From Hysterium pulicare CBS 123377 (taxonomy: Eukaryota > Ascomycota > Dothideomycetes > Hysteriales > Hysteriaceae), in contig AJFK01000389.1 of the NCBI GenBank assembly GCA_000467715.1, positions 1-46,845 of the forward strand: a stretch of DNA of 46,845 nucleotides, given 5' to 3'. Both the position numbers and the translations under genes were made by a program. A model generated the notes under the pieces. It saw only the letters and a program-made list of their open reading frames with translations. It ran no database searches and had not been told where the DNA came from. Positions 1 through 11,346 of this stretch are shown here, piece by piece (the first letter of the stretch is position 1; each line of letters opens with the position of its first letter).

Positions 1-486
1 ACAAATTAGAAGAGGCCTTGTATTTAGTCCTCGCGTTTATATATGATTAGATTTCTAATAATAAAACTTTAATAAAAAGGATAAAATAAATGTTGAAAGA
101 ATAAACATTCTTTTCCATGTTTTTTTAATATGGATAGATGCTTCTAGCATCCTCCATTGTTGCCGGAGTTCTCTCCTGTTCTTGAAGCTCTATTCTGAAA
201 ATACCGCTTTTTGGCCAATTCAAATGGAACATCTGGTCGAAGTATAGCTTGTTCAGGTTCAATTTCTACATACTGTAATGCTATTTTCTGTTAGAAACTT
301 CGGAACAGAAGAACACTATCTAATCTCAATGAGGTCTGAATCATTTTACACTAAATCTACGATCGTAGCGACCAGAAATGATCCATTCGAATGCAACGAA
401 GTATCATCGATCAGCCCGGAGGAATATCATTCAATATGTATATCTAGTCAAGGACATGTTACCAACCTAGAGATACTAACGTCCCA
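1..486. other. AT-rich flank downstream of the Sap1-like gene
   Basis: The first 130 bases are very AT-rich and the rest is mixed. I see no gene: the ORF on the plus strand from 278 is antisense to the 3' end of the AAA ATPase gene and has no recognisable product. The stretch probably holds the 3' untranslated region and terminator of the minus-strand gene that stops at 487. Confidence 0.5.
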
Positions 487-3098
487 TCAACCGCCTCTCT
501 CTCCAAATTCTCTTGCCCAGTCCTCAAACTCCTTCAATCCTTGTTTGCTTACACTAGGCCTAATTGTAGCCAAACTAGCCTTGAAATCCTCGAAGCGAAT
601 CGGGCGAATTTCGTCCATCGTCATGTGCAGAAGCTTTTCACCTAAGCTGCGGAGCGGACCCATAGCTGCATCCTTTGCAAGTGCCGTAATATCGGAGCCA
701 GAAAATCCTGTTCGTGTGAGCATACACAAAATGTAATGATTTACCGGCCTGAACTAACCTTCTGTCAGATCCACTAGTTTATCCATATCATCATCCGTAA
801 GGTCATGCTTCTGATGACCAAGTAGCGTCTTCAGTTGCACCTTCCTCACATGATCTTCGGGTAGTGGAATATATTGCCTTCTTACAAACCTTCTTCTAGC
901 AGCTTCATCAATCGCCCACGGTAGGTTTGTTGCAGCAAGGACTAGTACACGACTGGCATCTCCTCGTTCCCGATCCTTATCGCTCTGCTCTCTTCCTGCA
1001 GCGGCCTTTGCAAGATCGGACCATTGTATTAGGAATTCTGTTTTAATACGCCTGGTAGCCTCATGCTCACCCGCGCCCGAGCGAGAGGAGAGAAGCGAAT
1101 CGATCTCGTCGACGAAGATGATGGACGGTGCTAATGCCTTTGCGAGTGCAAAAAGTGCGCGGACCAATTTCTCAGATTCACCGAGAAACTTGCTGGTCAA
1201 GCTGCTAGCAGAAATAGCGAAAAAGGTCGACCGTGACTCAGTGGCTACAGCCCTTGCCAGCATGGTCTTTCCTGTCCCAGGCGGACCAAATAGTAACATT
1301 CCCCTTGCAGGCTCTCGCAAGCCCATGAACAAGTCCGGACGAAGAAAGGGATAAACAACGTTCTCCTTTAATGCGGATTTCGCAATTTCCAAGCCGGCCA
1401 CGTCGTCCCAATGAACTTCGTCTCCGTGAATCACAATCTCATTGAGGATTTGCTTCGCTGCCGCCTCGTCGACCCCTTTGGGGATGTTCCTCATGACACC
1501 GTTGACACGTTTTTTCCATTCGTTTGACTCAGCACCTTTGTCAGAGTGGTTTGCATCCGACTCTTGCGAAGTTGGTGTTGGGGGTAAATCAGCGCGGACC
1601 GTAATGGCCTTCTTCTTGCCTCTTGGAGACGGTAAAGCTTCATCGAGATCACTATTGGTATCTTCATCGCTCGTTCGCAAATACGAATTAGGTCTGGCAC
1701 GTGAATCCTGATTCCCCCCAGCCAAATTCATGCGGGAAGGACCGAGATTTGGTGAATTTACTTCTCTCGTCAAAGAATCAGATTCATTCTTATCGAATTC
1801 CATACGTGCTCGCGAGGCCGCCGAAGAAGCGATCGACTTTGAGTTGGTTGCCGGTTTTGGGTATTCGCTGCGGTATGGGAGTAGGCCAGAACCGACTCCA
1901 GATGAGCCTTTCTGGAAATTGCTCCGATTTGGGACGACTCCTGTAGAGTACTTGAGGGGAGGCGTTGGAGGACCACTTCGGCGTAGTTTTTGAGGCTGAG
2001 ATGTTATATCGGAGCTCACAGTGGTGAATGGGAGTGGTGCTGCGTATTGAGGCTTGGGCGTTGTGGACTGCGTCGGGACGTCAGATGATTCTGTATATCG
2101 GAAGTAGAAAGGACTCTGAGAGCTATCGGCTTCATGAGAATTGAGGCTTGAACTTAGCCGTTCAGTATCTACGGAAGATCGTTGTCGATCAAAGGACGGC
2201 CGATTGGAAGAATCGCGGGCAGCAGTTATTGACTCCTTACTGGGCTGCGACTGAGCATAGATTGGCCGTGCTAAGGTTGCGCTTGATGTAGTTCCCCACG
2301 CCTGGGTGGCTGCCTTCGCGGCCGCTGGAGGCCGATTCCTGAGCGAACTTGGCATTTTTGAAGATGAGTTCCTGTTTCCATCTCTGCCCCCCGGCCTCAA
2401 TGTCCTCAGCATGCCCCCTTTTTTTTCTGGACTTGGCGTCCTCGAAGCTTTCTTTTGCGGAACGACTAAACCCGACGGAGCAGGCCAAGTATCTAACTCC
2501 GACATATGTTTGCTTCGTGCAGACTCGGTGCCTGAGCTACTTTTGGGCTGCAAAGTAGGCCGCTGAGGAAGGGGTGGTCTTGATAGATCGGGGTAACTAA
2601 TGGGTCGCACTGTACCTCCACCAAGCCAGCCTGGTCGTTCTGGCTCCTGTGTGAGTTCCGAGTTGGCCTTCAAAGATACTGCGGGCTTTGGTTTGCCTGG
2701 TACGCCCGACGGCGTGGCTTCAAGTCCGTTTTTCGCCTCCTCACGGCTCCGCTTAAGAGCTTCTAAAAGATCTACGCGTTCCTTGCACTGAAGCTCCAAT
2801 TGACGTAAGGAATCATGGAGAGCTTTCTCAGTCTCTGATCTTGGGCGGTAATTGGCAGGGACTCGGTAGGCATTGTGGTAGTATATCTGGTCCAGAGCTG
2901 CTCTCCAGGAACGTAAGGCCTCAGTTTCATTGTTCTGCGGTTTATGTGGCAGTCAGCTAGCTGCTGGGGTGCGGAACAGCTCGCTTTCAGAAGAAGGAAG
3001 AGGCTACGAACCTGGCCCTCAAAATAGACTGCAGTGGAACACGTAAGAAAGCACTCATCGTAAGTTTTCTGCATGGACGACGAAGGATTTGCACGCAT
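487..3098 (-). CDS. SAP1: MIT-domain AAA ATPase, Sap1/spastin-like (Vps4 family)
   Basis: Three exons (3098-3012, 2934-759, 707-487) join in phase to give 827 residues. Residues 1-75 resemble a MIT domain, which in this family binds ESCRT-III-like tails. Residues 75-460 are Ser/Pro/Arg-rich and look disordered. The AAA module starts near 537 (WDDVAGLE). It has Walker A GPPGTGKT near 577, Walker B FVDEIDSL near 638, then ATNLPW and an RRRF second region of homology. The last 30 residues match the C-terminal helix of Vps4-type ATPases. Family knowledge places it in the meiotic/Vps4 clade with spastin, fidgetin and katanin; yeast Sap1 and Yta6 are the nearest named proteins with this build. The exact cellular role in fungi is poorly defined. 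The ATG at 3098 is the first in frame after an upstream stop, so it is the only simple start, unless a further exon lies upstream. Confidence 0.85.
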
Positions 3099-3810
3099 CT
3101 TGAAGAGAGGCAGGCGTGCCTCCAGCTGGTGGGGAGGATAGTTTGGTTGGGTGGCCGTAGAAAGACGTTTCGTTACAAGTCTGGTGTTCAGCGCTTGTGA
3201 CGTAGCGCTACTTCCATTCCGCAGTACCTACCTAAGCATGGGCTCGTTGATACACAAACTAAATCAAAAAGGACACAAAGTAGCAACGCAATACGGAGGT
3301 AGCAGTGGACATGCACGAACACCTCTAGCAAGGGGAAATATTTGCGAGCGAAGTGGCCGAAGCCCCTGAGCCCTAGTTGTGACTGCCTGTACTCTATCGA
3401 TTAGGTACGGATCTCTTAAAAGCCCTAGAATGGTCCGGTGTCTTCAGATCGTTTGATTGCTGGCTATGATACAAGATTACTCTCCCTCTCTCAAAATATG
3501 AGCCTCCTCGACATTCGTTCCTCATGCAAATAAAGCCTCTATACCATTTGACAGGTGGGCATTAGGGTAAGGCAACCTCCGCCCGCCGTGTCAAGAAATG
3601 TGAAAACGCCCCTTTTTCCTTGTCTGGACGCCAAAAAGAATCCATGCAAACTACAATCGTTAGAGAACAAGTAGTGTTATACCAACGTCGGGCACAACTA
3701 TATCTCCATGTGTTCAGCTTCTTTGGAGGCCTGTAATCATCTCGAATAACAGGCGCGTTGCCAAACCTTGATGCGGAAACCAAACGCTTTCCTTTCGGTA
3801 GTGTGAGGCC
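3099..3810. promoter_or_regulatory. Intergenic: Sap1-like promoter and mitoferrin 3' end
   Basis: About 700 bases between two minus-strand genes. It must hold the promoter of the Sap1-like gene and the 3' untranslated region of the mitoferrin gene. A TACCTACCTA-type motif, recurrent in this window, lies near 3225-3236. Short ORFs on both strands show no family resemblance. Confidence 0.4.
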
Positions 3811-5131
3811 TCAGCTCGACTCACCACGAGCAATGAAAAAGGCTTTAGCCATCTCATATGCAGACCTGTTTGATGAACATGTCATTAGCAATCTAGAAAA
3901 GTGAAGGTGCGATTATCCAGCGTACCAGCAAATAGCCGTGCTCGGCATGGTTGTTATAATCCTTGGTTTTAAGCCGCGGAAGAAGCCTCCATAGCCGTCT
4001 CTCTTCTTTATAATACTCGCAGCTTGCCACAGCCCGGAGACGTTTCGTAATTCGGGTTCAGTGGCGCTGCCTCGCGTTTGCAGCAGCGTTTTAATGACAT
4101 CCAAAGGAGTAGTCAATCCGGCCGCGAATCCTCCAGCTAATCCTCCAGCTGTGCAGTGTGTGTACGGATCGTAACGGCCAGTGGGGTTGATTGACTTGGA
4201 AATGGATTCGTACGCCATGAATTGGAGGGCAGTGAAAGGCACTGTCATGCACAAGGTCGTTGGATATGAGACATAGAAGGCCGTAAAGCCCTCTTTTTGG
4301 AAAACCGTTCTCGCGCAATGTCCGAGTGACTTGTAGATTGATCCATGTAGCTGCATCCGCTGCTTGATGACTACGGAGCTTAGTGGAAATTCACAAAATA
4401 CTCTTTCTCTTAACTCACCATCAAATGGGTTCATCAAAGCGTCGCTCGCTATTGTGGCAGAAGCACCACTGACAGCTACACGATGTCAGCTACTGTAAAG
4501 ATAACCTGTGAAAGGGCTGGAAGTATTTATATACCAGCTGCGAGGGGATGGTGCTCTTCGTGTCCGCCCTCGTTACCTCCCATTGCATGCTTCACTGCTT
4601 CGTAAGATGCGAAGTAAACAGCATGCGCTGGACCTGCAATATCATCGTTACAACACGCCTAATCTACGGCGTCAGAAGACCAACCAGCTCCCAATATTAC
4701 ACTTGATAAGCCCCTCCACAAGGTTCTAAAGCCTTCAGCCCTCGAGATTGTGATCATGGCATTAGATATACCGGTGTATACAGCGGTCGGCGACGGATTG
4801 ACTACCTGCATCCTGGTCTGAAAACTGGTTACCAACATTGTCTTGGAGCTAGGAAACCTTGAAATGAAGGAACGAACCTTCAACAGATCAATTGGGTACA
4901 TCACCGAATGCTCCTGTGGTGGTTTTTAGCGATAGACCCGTGTTTGTGGACTCTTAGCACCTACAGCGATGCCGGCGAATGCGCCAGCGAGCATATTCGC
5001 CGTGAGGGAGAAGTTCGGAGGTAATGATTCATAGCTACACGAATATATTAGCATCGAAAGAGAGATAAGCGGGATGGGGAGCTGTACTCGTGGTCAACTT
5101 CTTCCACAGCTGTCCGCTCATGGGTGGCCAT
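3811..5131 (-). CDS. MRS4: Mitochondrial iron carrier (mitoferrin, MRS3/MRS4 type)
   Basis: Mitochondrial carrier (SLC25) protein that by homology imports ferrous iron across the inner membrane for haem and Fe-S synthesis. Eight exons (5131-5088, 5034-4965, 4913-4878, 4817-4685, 4633-4535, 4475-4419, 4370-3926, 3865-3811) keep phase and give 312 residues, the usual carrier length. All three carrier signatures are present, one per repeat: PIDLLK near residue 45, PFDVIK near 145 and PLDVIK near 237. The N-terminal stretch YESLPPN followed by LAGAFAGIAEHSVMYP is typical of MRS3/4, as is the GPAHAVYFASYE segment. The last intron uses a GTACGC donor that restores ICWSAYE at the end. Neighbouring mitochondrial genes (AsnRS, COA6) are probably coincidental. 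Confidence 0.9.
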
Positions 5132-5969
5132 AAAATCCACCACGGCCCACGGTAATCGTGCAGTAGGTTTCTACAAGTAACGATTTGTCAGTTTATTGAG
5201 TATTATCTACAAATGATTGAGGTGTGCGGGATTGTGTTGAAAGAGACTGTGGCGTGTCGAATAAAAGTTGTAGAGCCAAGCAACCTCTGTTTGATGGCCG
5301 GCGCTTCTTGCACTGCGGCCCGCGGCGTCCTCGGTCCGGACATCGCAGCAAAGACGACTCACCTCACACATGAGCTTTTACAGACAACCGTCAGACTGAA
5401 CTTGGAAACAGCGAGGGTATTTATTCTAGGCCTTGTTTAATCCAACTCGTAGTTACATCAGCACGGCTCGGATTTGCTGCGGAGAACGACCTGCCACCGC
5501 GGAGATATCCATTCACATACTACGAGGAAACATACTATTGAAACAAAGGTTGAAGGCAAACAGGGCATCCTGATTTACGAGGCTAGCTTGTAATTGCAAA
5601 GTAGGTGGAAAGGCTTAGTTTCGTATGGAGAGAACTACAATACTTTCCGTCAATCCAGGATGTATTACTACTGCGACAGAGTTTTGGGAGTGGAAGAAAA
5701 TCACAACTGAACAATGCTGGGATGGGTTAGCTTAAGAAAATGAAAGTCCAACCGAACTTTGACGCGGCTCTTTCTCAATCATCCTCGTACGCTCAAAAGA
5801 AGCTCAATGGGGTACGAGTATATGTATAAATTCTTACACGTATTGTACGACAAGTAGGAAGGGGAAAATGCCACAAAAGGCGAAATTATCCATCGAAACA
5901 TCGATGAGAGTTATACAAAGTACAAATCGGAGGAACTACCCGAGCCCCAGATCCATGAATGCTCATGTA
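5132..5969. promoter_or_regulatory. Intergenic: mitoferrin promoter, AsnRS 3' region
   Basis: Some 840 bases with no supported gene. The side next to 5131 should carry the mitoferrin promoter. If expression is iron-responsive, GATA-type sites would be expected here, but I did not find an arrangement clear enough to call. A plus-strand ORF at 5213-5440 has no recognisable features. Confidence 0.35.
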
Positions 5970-7751
5970 TCAACAGTCGCACCGTCCATGCCATCTGGGA
6001 AAGCTGACAACTTCTCGGATATTTGACACCCCAGATAGATAGCATAGAAGGCGATCGAATCCCATCCCGAATCCGCCGTGTGGCACACTCCCATACCGGC
6101 GGAGATCCAAATACCATCCCAAAGAGTTGCTCGTCTCCGAATCACCTTGTTCGACGGGTGTAGCTTGACTGAGCCCGTGATCGTCCATGGACTTCAAAAG
6201 CTCAGGAAGTCGATGTTCACGCATGGAACCCCCAACTAGTTCACATATCTCTGGCACAAGGAGGTCAAAACATGCAACCGTAGACCCTGCAGTTGAGTCA
6301 TTGGTCTTGTCAGCCGACAGAGCCATGTAAAATGGCTTAAGTTCACGGGGATAATCGGTTACGAACACCGGGCCGTTCCGTCCCAAACTGTCGGCAAGGA
6401 ACCTCTCATGTTCCGTTTGCAGCCCTGCTTCGTATGAAGGTACGAAGGTAAAGTGGACCTTCCCTTCGCCCATTACCTCCTGGAGATGCCTGATTGCCTC
6501 CCTATAGGAGATACGAGGCCAGGGTCCATCCACGAGGCCTTGCCATCTACGTGCAAGAACAGCTGGAGTCACAGCCGGTTCCTCTGGATCCTCATTACGG
6601 TCCTGCCCTCTGGCTAGAAGTAACTCTTCTCCCAGGCGGGATGCTTGAAGGCCACTAGCAACCGCACGAAGCATCTTTTCGACGACGTCCATGATCTGAC
6701 CAAGATCCTCAACGAAGGCAGTTTCTGCCTCCAACATGTAGAACTCGCTAAGATGACGAGGGGTATCACTCTTCTCAGCGCGAAATGTTGGCGAGAGGGT
6801 CCATACTTTACCGACTGATTGCGCGAGTGCCTCTAGGTGGAGTTGTGTAGAGACTGTGAGATACTTTGGCGAGTGGAAAAAAAGATCCTGATGTCCAGCA
6901 GGAGCATCTGGTTTTCGGGCGCGGGTTGAAGCTGTATCAGAGGATACTGTAAAGACTTCGCCTGCTCCTTCGCAATCAGAGGACGTAATGATTGGAGGGT
7001 GCGCCTGGACGAAGTCCTGTCCAGAAAAGAAGCTTGTCAGCTGGGCAACCACTTGAGACCTCAGCCGCAACAGGAGTGCATTGAATGGCAGGCGTGATCG
7101 TAAGTGCGGAAGCGTACGCAGAAATTCTGATCTATGGTATTTCTTTTGTATAGGGTACGTCTGAACAAATTGAGCACCGCCCACGGTCAGCTTATCACTC
7201 GCATCCTGTTTCAAAGCCAGGGGGCATACCGTTGCATCGTTTTGCCCTAATATACGGACTTGGTCGACGTGGAGCTCTTGTGTCTGCTCTTTACCGGAAG
7301 GCGATGCCTTCCAGCGGCCAGTGATAGATACTGCAACCCCTGTTGATAGTCTTTTGGCGGCAGTTGCGACATCAGTAGTTGGGTCTTGTTAAAATGGGAT
7401 CGGAAATCAGCCCACTAACCCGTCAGCTTGTTCTGGTGCCATAACGGCCTGCAAAGTTTGCATGGTGGAACCATCGCCAATGGCTGCGAACGCAACCCGC
7501 TTTTGCTTCCGAACAGTGCGTACAAAGCCGTTGACCGTCAAAGTTTCACCAAATGAGGGTGTTTTCTGCGAAGGCAAAGCAGACTGAACTTCGGTCAAAA
7601 TAGCGGCAATGTTTGACGGCGACAGTGTCGACTGGAGTTGTACTCGATGAAAACAGAAGGGATCAAAGAGCACATGATGAGTGGTGCCCGAGCGATGAAG
7701 GTGTAGAGAAGGCCTGACTGCTCGCGTTCTAAACAGCAACAGCCTGCCCAT
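5970..7751 (-). CDS. SLM5: Asparaginyl-tRNA synthetase, mitochondrial
   Basis: Class IIb aminoacyl-tRNA synthetase that charges mitochondrial tRNA-Asn. Two exons (7751-7420, 7350-5970) give 570 residues. The first 30 residues are Arg- and Leu-rich without acidic residues, fitting a mitochondrial targeting peptide. An OB-fold anticodon-binding domain follows (VNGFVRTVRKQKRVAF through SITGRW). The catalytic domain starts near 185. Motif 2 is visible near residue 300 (FRAEKSDTPRHLSEF) and motif 3 near 547 (GMGFDRLLCYL). The C-terminus SFPRWHGRCDC is the end typical of AsnRS. The intron acceptor was chosen at AAAAG|A because only it restores the frame and gives ADGLSTGVAVSITG. The start is the first ATG, at 7751; the open frame further upstream lacks an ATG. 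Confidence 0.92.
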
Positions 7752-8117
7752 GGACACGTCTAACCAATTCAAAGGATTCCGCGGAAGGATGCGTCGTTAA
7801 CTTGGTGCGGGTTCACGGCGGGATTGGAAAACGAGTTGGAAGTTCCCGTCAAAGGGGAAAGCAAAAGCCAAGCCCAAGTAGGTCTAAGTTCCCTTGGCGT
7901 CAACAGTAGCACCAAAAGCTAGCCAGCAGCCGCTACAGCACAGCATGGGCAAAACAACGACGGAACCATGAGAAAGACCGCTATGTCACTTTGTTTTGCA
8001 TATGAAGCCTTACCTGTACCCTAGGTATCCACGGTGTCGAGTTGGTTCTGCAACGCTTGCTTTCCGCTCCACTCTACTCCGCCCGAGCGGAGCCTGGGCT
8101 TGCTTCTGGCGACTCCG

Positions 8118-8122
8118 ATTGG
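8118..8122 (-). promoter_or_regulatory. CCAAT box, candidate
   Basis: ATTGG on the plus strand, embedded as AGCCAATCGGA on the minus strand, about 370 bases upstream of the AsnRS start. The flanks fit the site bound by the HAP/CBF complex, which often drives fungal housekeeping and mitochondrial genes. Position and function are inferred from the motif only. Confidence 0.3.
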
Positions 8123-8415
8123 CTATCTGTTCTTTCAAGTTTGCCAGGCCGTAGAGTGATCTGCGAACCACGAAGAATAATAAGCCTTCCTCTCAGAAGA
8201 AAATACGAGCCGCTATCGATTGGTGACTAATATTCTCGTGCAGTAGTTCTGTTCGCAGGCCGATCTCTGTCAACGTATCACAGAAACACTAGGCTCGGCT
8301 ACGGACTGTGCATCCGCAAAAGGTGCCGAATGCCAGGTGCATTGCAATCTGGTGTTGGTTTCAGCGCTACGCAATTACCGTCACTAGTGAGGTTCCCTGC
8401 ATGCGGGAGCTCAGC

Positions 8416-8429
8416 AGCGCTGCAGCGCT
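8416..8429. repeat. Perfect 14-bp palindrome
   Basis: AGCGCTGCAGCGCT reads the same on both strands. It overlaps the end of the doubtful small secreted ORF. It could be a dimeric factor site or chance in a GC-richer patch. Confidence 0.5.
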
Positions 8430-8693
8430 ATCTGTGCAGGATCTCATTCCCATCGACCCCCAGATCGTGCACTAGCTGTTCGTGGATATGCAGATCGTCG
8501 GGGATGGAGCCACCAATCCAAACCAGCTGTTGACTGCTGGTGGCGTTCAGGGCTTCTCCGCTAAGGACGCCTGAAAGCACTAGGAGCTCTTGCTTTGAGT
8601 CCTCCTTGCACAACTTACGTCGACACTGTTATCAGTCGTTGTGGTCAACAATGAAGTGAGGAGTGCCGCGACGGCCAGCTTCGTGCTCTCCAT
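8428..8693 (-). CDS. Doubtful small secreted protein, two exons
   Basis: I do not recognise this. ATG at 8693 opens a frame beginning MESTKLAVAALLTSLL, which looks like a signal peptide. It can be joined in phase to 8570-8428 through a 56-nt intron that uses a weak GTGTCG donor at 8626 and a good CTTTCAG acceptor. The product would be about 69 residues without cysteines. The much better GTAAGT donor 9 nt downstream gives the wrong frame, which argues against a real gene. Treat as a hypothesis. Confidence 0.15.
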
Positions 8694-9072
8694 CGCTGTG
8701 CCTATCCAGTGTTGGACACTGAAAGTCTTGAGTTTAGTATGACAGTGCCAGGCTACCCGTGTTGAGCCTTGTGTTGATAATGCTCGGAAACAAGATTCAA
8801 ATACGCACTTAACTGCCGCATATGTATTGGGCTGCGGCGAGAGATGCCTCTACTAGTGACCGGCTTGCTTTTGGGTCACTAACACTTCTTCTATTCGCAT
8901 CACACGCCCCATTCCATCCCCAAGTATATATGCTTAGCTCCTCATTTTCCTGAATCGTCTAAGAATCTACCATGGTTTTTAGTTCGCGCACCTAGCTGAA
9001 ATCTTTGCTCTAATATTCATCAACTCCTGCCTTTGACTACGCTCGACCCTCTGGTTCGCATTTCCGTTCAGA

Positions 9073-10033
9073 ATGCCTCAATCAAGACCGAAGCCATCGG
9101 AAATCGCTGCTGAAGCCAAGAGGACCTATATCCCGTACGTTGCTAGAAATATGGCAAAGTGCCCTGTGAATTCATACCTCTATGCAGACTCATCTGCGAT
9201 ACGAGTTAACTTCGAGAAGAGGAACAAGCAGCGTTTACGTGTGGCAGTCATTGATGGAGACCCTGTAGACGTTGCACTCAGCTGGTACCAGTACTCTCTG
9301 CAAGATTCGTCCAATGTGCAATCGCCCAAGCCTATCCCGGTCGTCAATATGGCGAACGAAAGACGTGCCGGTGGGGACTGGGAGTCCGGCCTCATGGCTC
9401 CAGAAGAATGCTTTGCTCGAAGAAGCAACCTTGTCCACGCCCTAATGACGCCGTGGAATGTCAACCAAGCTGCAACAACACCGGATACGCATTATCCTAT
9501 TCCTCAGAAGGGGGGGATCTACTCTCCATATGTAGGTATGTATTGCACGATGCGCGTTTGCATGTATTCTGGTCCAAGGTGCTTAGCTCCATACAGTGGT
9601 CTTCCGCGATGGACCTGAGCAAAACTACGGGCTTTGGAAAGAGTTCAGGTCATTGCCCGTTATCTCCGTCGCACCAGTCAGAAGACCGAAGCTGGACGAG
9701 ACAGGTGCGCAATATTCGTTCGAGCAAGAGAAGGAGCTCATGATGGAAAAGATGCGGTCCGTTCTGCGGATTGCTTCATACTGCGGCAACACATCTATTT
9801 GCCTTGGAGCGTTCGGTGTCGGCCCTATCTATCGAAACCCAGTCGGCGAAGTTGCCAAGATGTGGAGGAAGCTTCTATTCAGTGACGAAGAGTTCCAGGG
9901 TGCGTTCAGAGACATCGTCTTTGCCATCGAAAGTAGTCCGCCTGGGAGCAACGCCAAGGGAGGTCTGTCAGACCTTGAAATTTTCAAGCAGGTGTTCGAC
10001 CCGTCAAACATCTTCGGCACGCGCGATCGGTGA
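9073..10033 (+). CDS. Microbial-type PARG-like (DUF2263/TIGR02452) protein
   Basis: Two exons (9073-9535, 9597-10033) give 299 residues. The core resembles the microbial-type poly(ADP-ribose) glycohydrolase family (DUF2263, a macrodomain-related fold): VVNMANERRAGGDWESG, then PEECFARRSNLV, then GGIYSPYVVVFRDG after the intron, and a C-terminal GAFGVGPIYRNP segment resembling the conserved GAFGCG-type loop. In active enzymes of the family the signature is GGG-X6-8-QEE. Here it reads GGD (residues 100-102), seven residues, then PEE (110-112). The two glutamates are kept, but the third Gly and the Gln are replaced. It may be a binding protein or act on a different ADP-ribose linkage; that is inference. 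The terminal CGG TGA GTG could also be read as a splice donor, so a further short exon cannot be excluded. Confidence 0.75.
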
Positions 10034-11346
10034 GTGAACCCTACACCGCATAATCTTCTAATGGCGTCAGTGGCTGGCGTTACGGGATGGATGGAAGGGC
10101 GGCATCATTTGGTGATGTTCGTAGTGTTTGAAAGCGATCTTAATGATGTTCCATGCGCGGGCGCTGGAGTGGGGAGAATCGTGGCGTCATTTCCTTTTCC
10201 TGGTTGGTGGCTTTTGGAAGGGAGCCAGGTGTCACAACACAGCGTTTATTTCGACATCAGTAGGTAGCTCCTAGGTATCTGGCCTTCGCAACAATACAAA
10301 GGTAATCTATTTTCCCAAGAAATCCATGCGACCTTCCATTAACTGAATGCCGATAAAAAGTGCCTCAGTATCTTGCGTGGCACTTCATATCTTGTGAGAA
10401 ACATAGTTCTCGAGTGATTTGCAGTTGAGCGGCAACTAACTGTTGGAAGCAGGATATGGAGTAGCCGTGCAGCCGATGGCTATTCTATGAAAGCTAAAAA
10501 TGGTGAGGCCTTGTAGATTCGCCGATTGCATGCACTCGATTTTCTCTTGCTCCGGGAGATCCCTTGCAGCGTGGGAGTGCATGCCGACCCAGAGCAGCGG
10601 GACATGTCAAAAAGCACGGGCGTGGTCAAGCCCTAGGACCTATTTGTCGGGCCGGTGAGTCGTGACAGGCGCTCTAGTCCAAATCTTGAGGATGCGACGG
10701 CTTGCTACGGTGCATGATCGACTGCTGCATCACGATATGAGAACACGCCGGTCTCCGCGAGTCGACTTTGGGCCGGTATTTTGGAGGCCGGATCTGCTCA
10801 GCACAGAACAAATAATCGGTGAACGACTGGCTTCTACGCGCCTCATTCGTCTGTCGCATCCTGATCCTGCAGGCGTTAGGTGCGCAGCTGAGACCGTCGT
10901 CGACACAAAAAAGGAATAAAGTTTCATGGAAGCACATCAGTCCATGACGACAGTATGCATCCTTGATACTCAGGTGGGCACAAAGTCCGCATCCAGCTGA
11001 GGTTCTCGTGACCCGTCTCAACGATCCAGTTGCCCAATGAGCCAAGTACAGAATTTCGGGATAGCGGTGACGATTTATTTGAAATACTTTGTCCTGCGTG
11101 ATACACTTGACCGGGAATCATCTCCCGACCTGTACCTTAGATAGCAGGCGCCCATTATTCCAAGACAAACTTCAGCAGACTGAACGTTTCCGGCCTTGCA
11201 GCCCACTTATGTGCTTCTCCAGATGCTTGCCGTTTGGACAGCCCTTGCGCGAGTCTTCCTACCCGGGGGAATCTGCAGCTCCTTCTTGAAAAGCAGCGAT
11301 TTCATATATTTACATATTGTACATACCAACCCCGCACACTGTCTCT
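10034..11346. other. Intergenic, convergent, no gene seen
   Basis: About 1.3 kb between the 3' end of the PARG-like gene (+) and the 3' end of COA6 (-). ORFs up to 123 codons exist on the minus strand, but the longest begins at a TTG and has no family resemblance. A CTCCTAGGTATC motif occurs near 10268. I see no RNA gene or repeat of note. Confidence 0.4.

Larger units (their letters stand above)
7752..9072. promoter_or_regulatory. Divergent intergenic region, AsnRS (-) / PARG-like (+)
   Basis: About 1.3 kb between two divergently transcribed genes. It holds a CCTAGGTA motif (8021-8028), a CCAAT box on the minus strand near 8118-8122, a short CTCCGC/GCGGAG hairpin (8077-8092), a perfect 14-bp palindrome (8416-8429) and a doubtful small minus-strand gene (8428-8693). 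The rest shows nothing I can name. Confidence 0.4.

Noticed and set aside
1-130. AT-rich start of the window as a mutated repeat
   Set aside because: Short, at the window edge, with no repeated unit or ORF remnant visible. AT-richness alone is not evidence of an element.
8077-8092. CTCCGC/GCGGAG 6-bp hairpin as a zinc-cluster factor site
   Set aside because: The spacing and triplets do not match a defined site well, and a 6-bp stem is common by chance.
10674-11045. Cysteine-rich 123-codon ORF on the minus strand
   Set aside because: It begins at TTG rather than ATG, overlaps a plus-strand ORF of similar quality, and shows no signal peptide or known motif.
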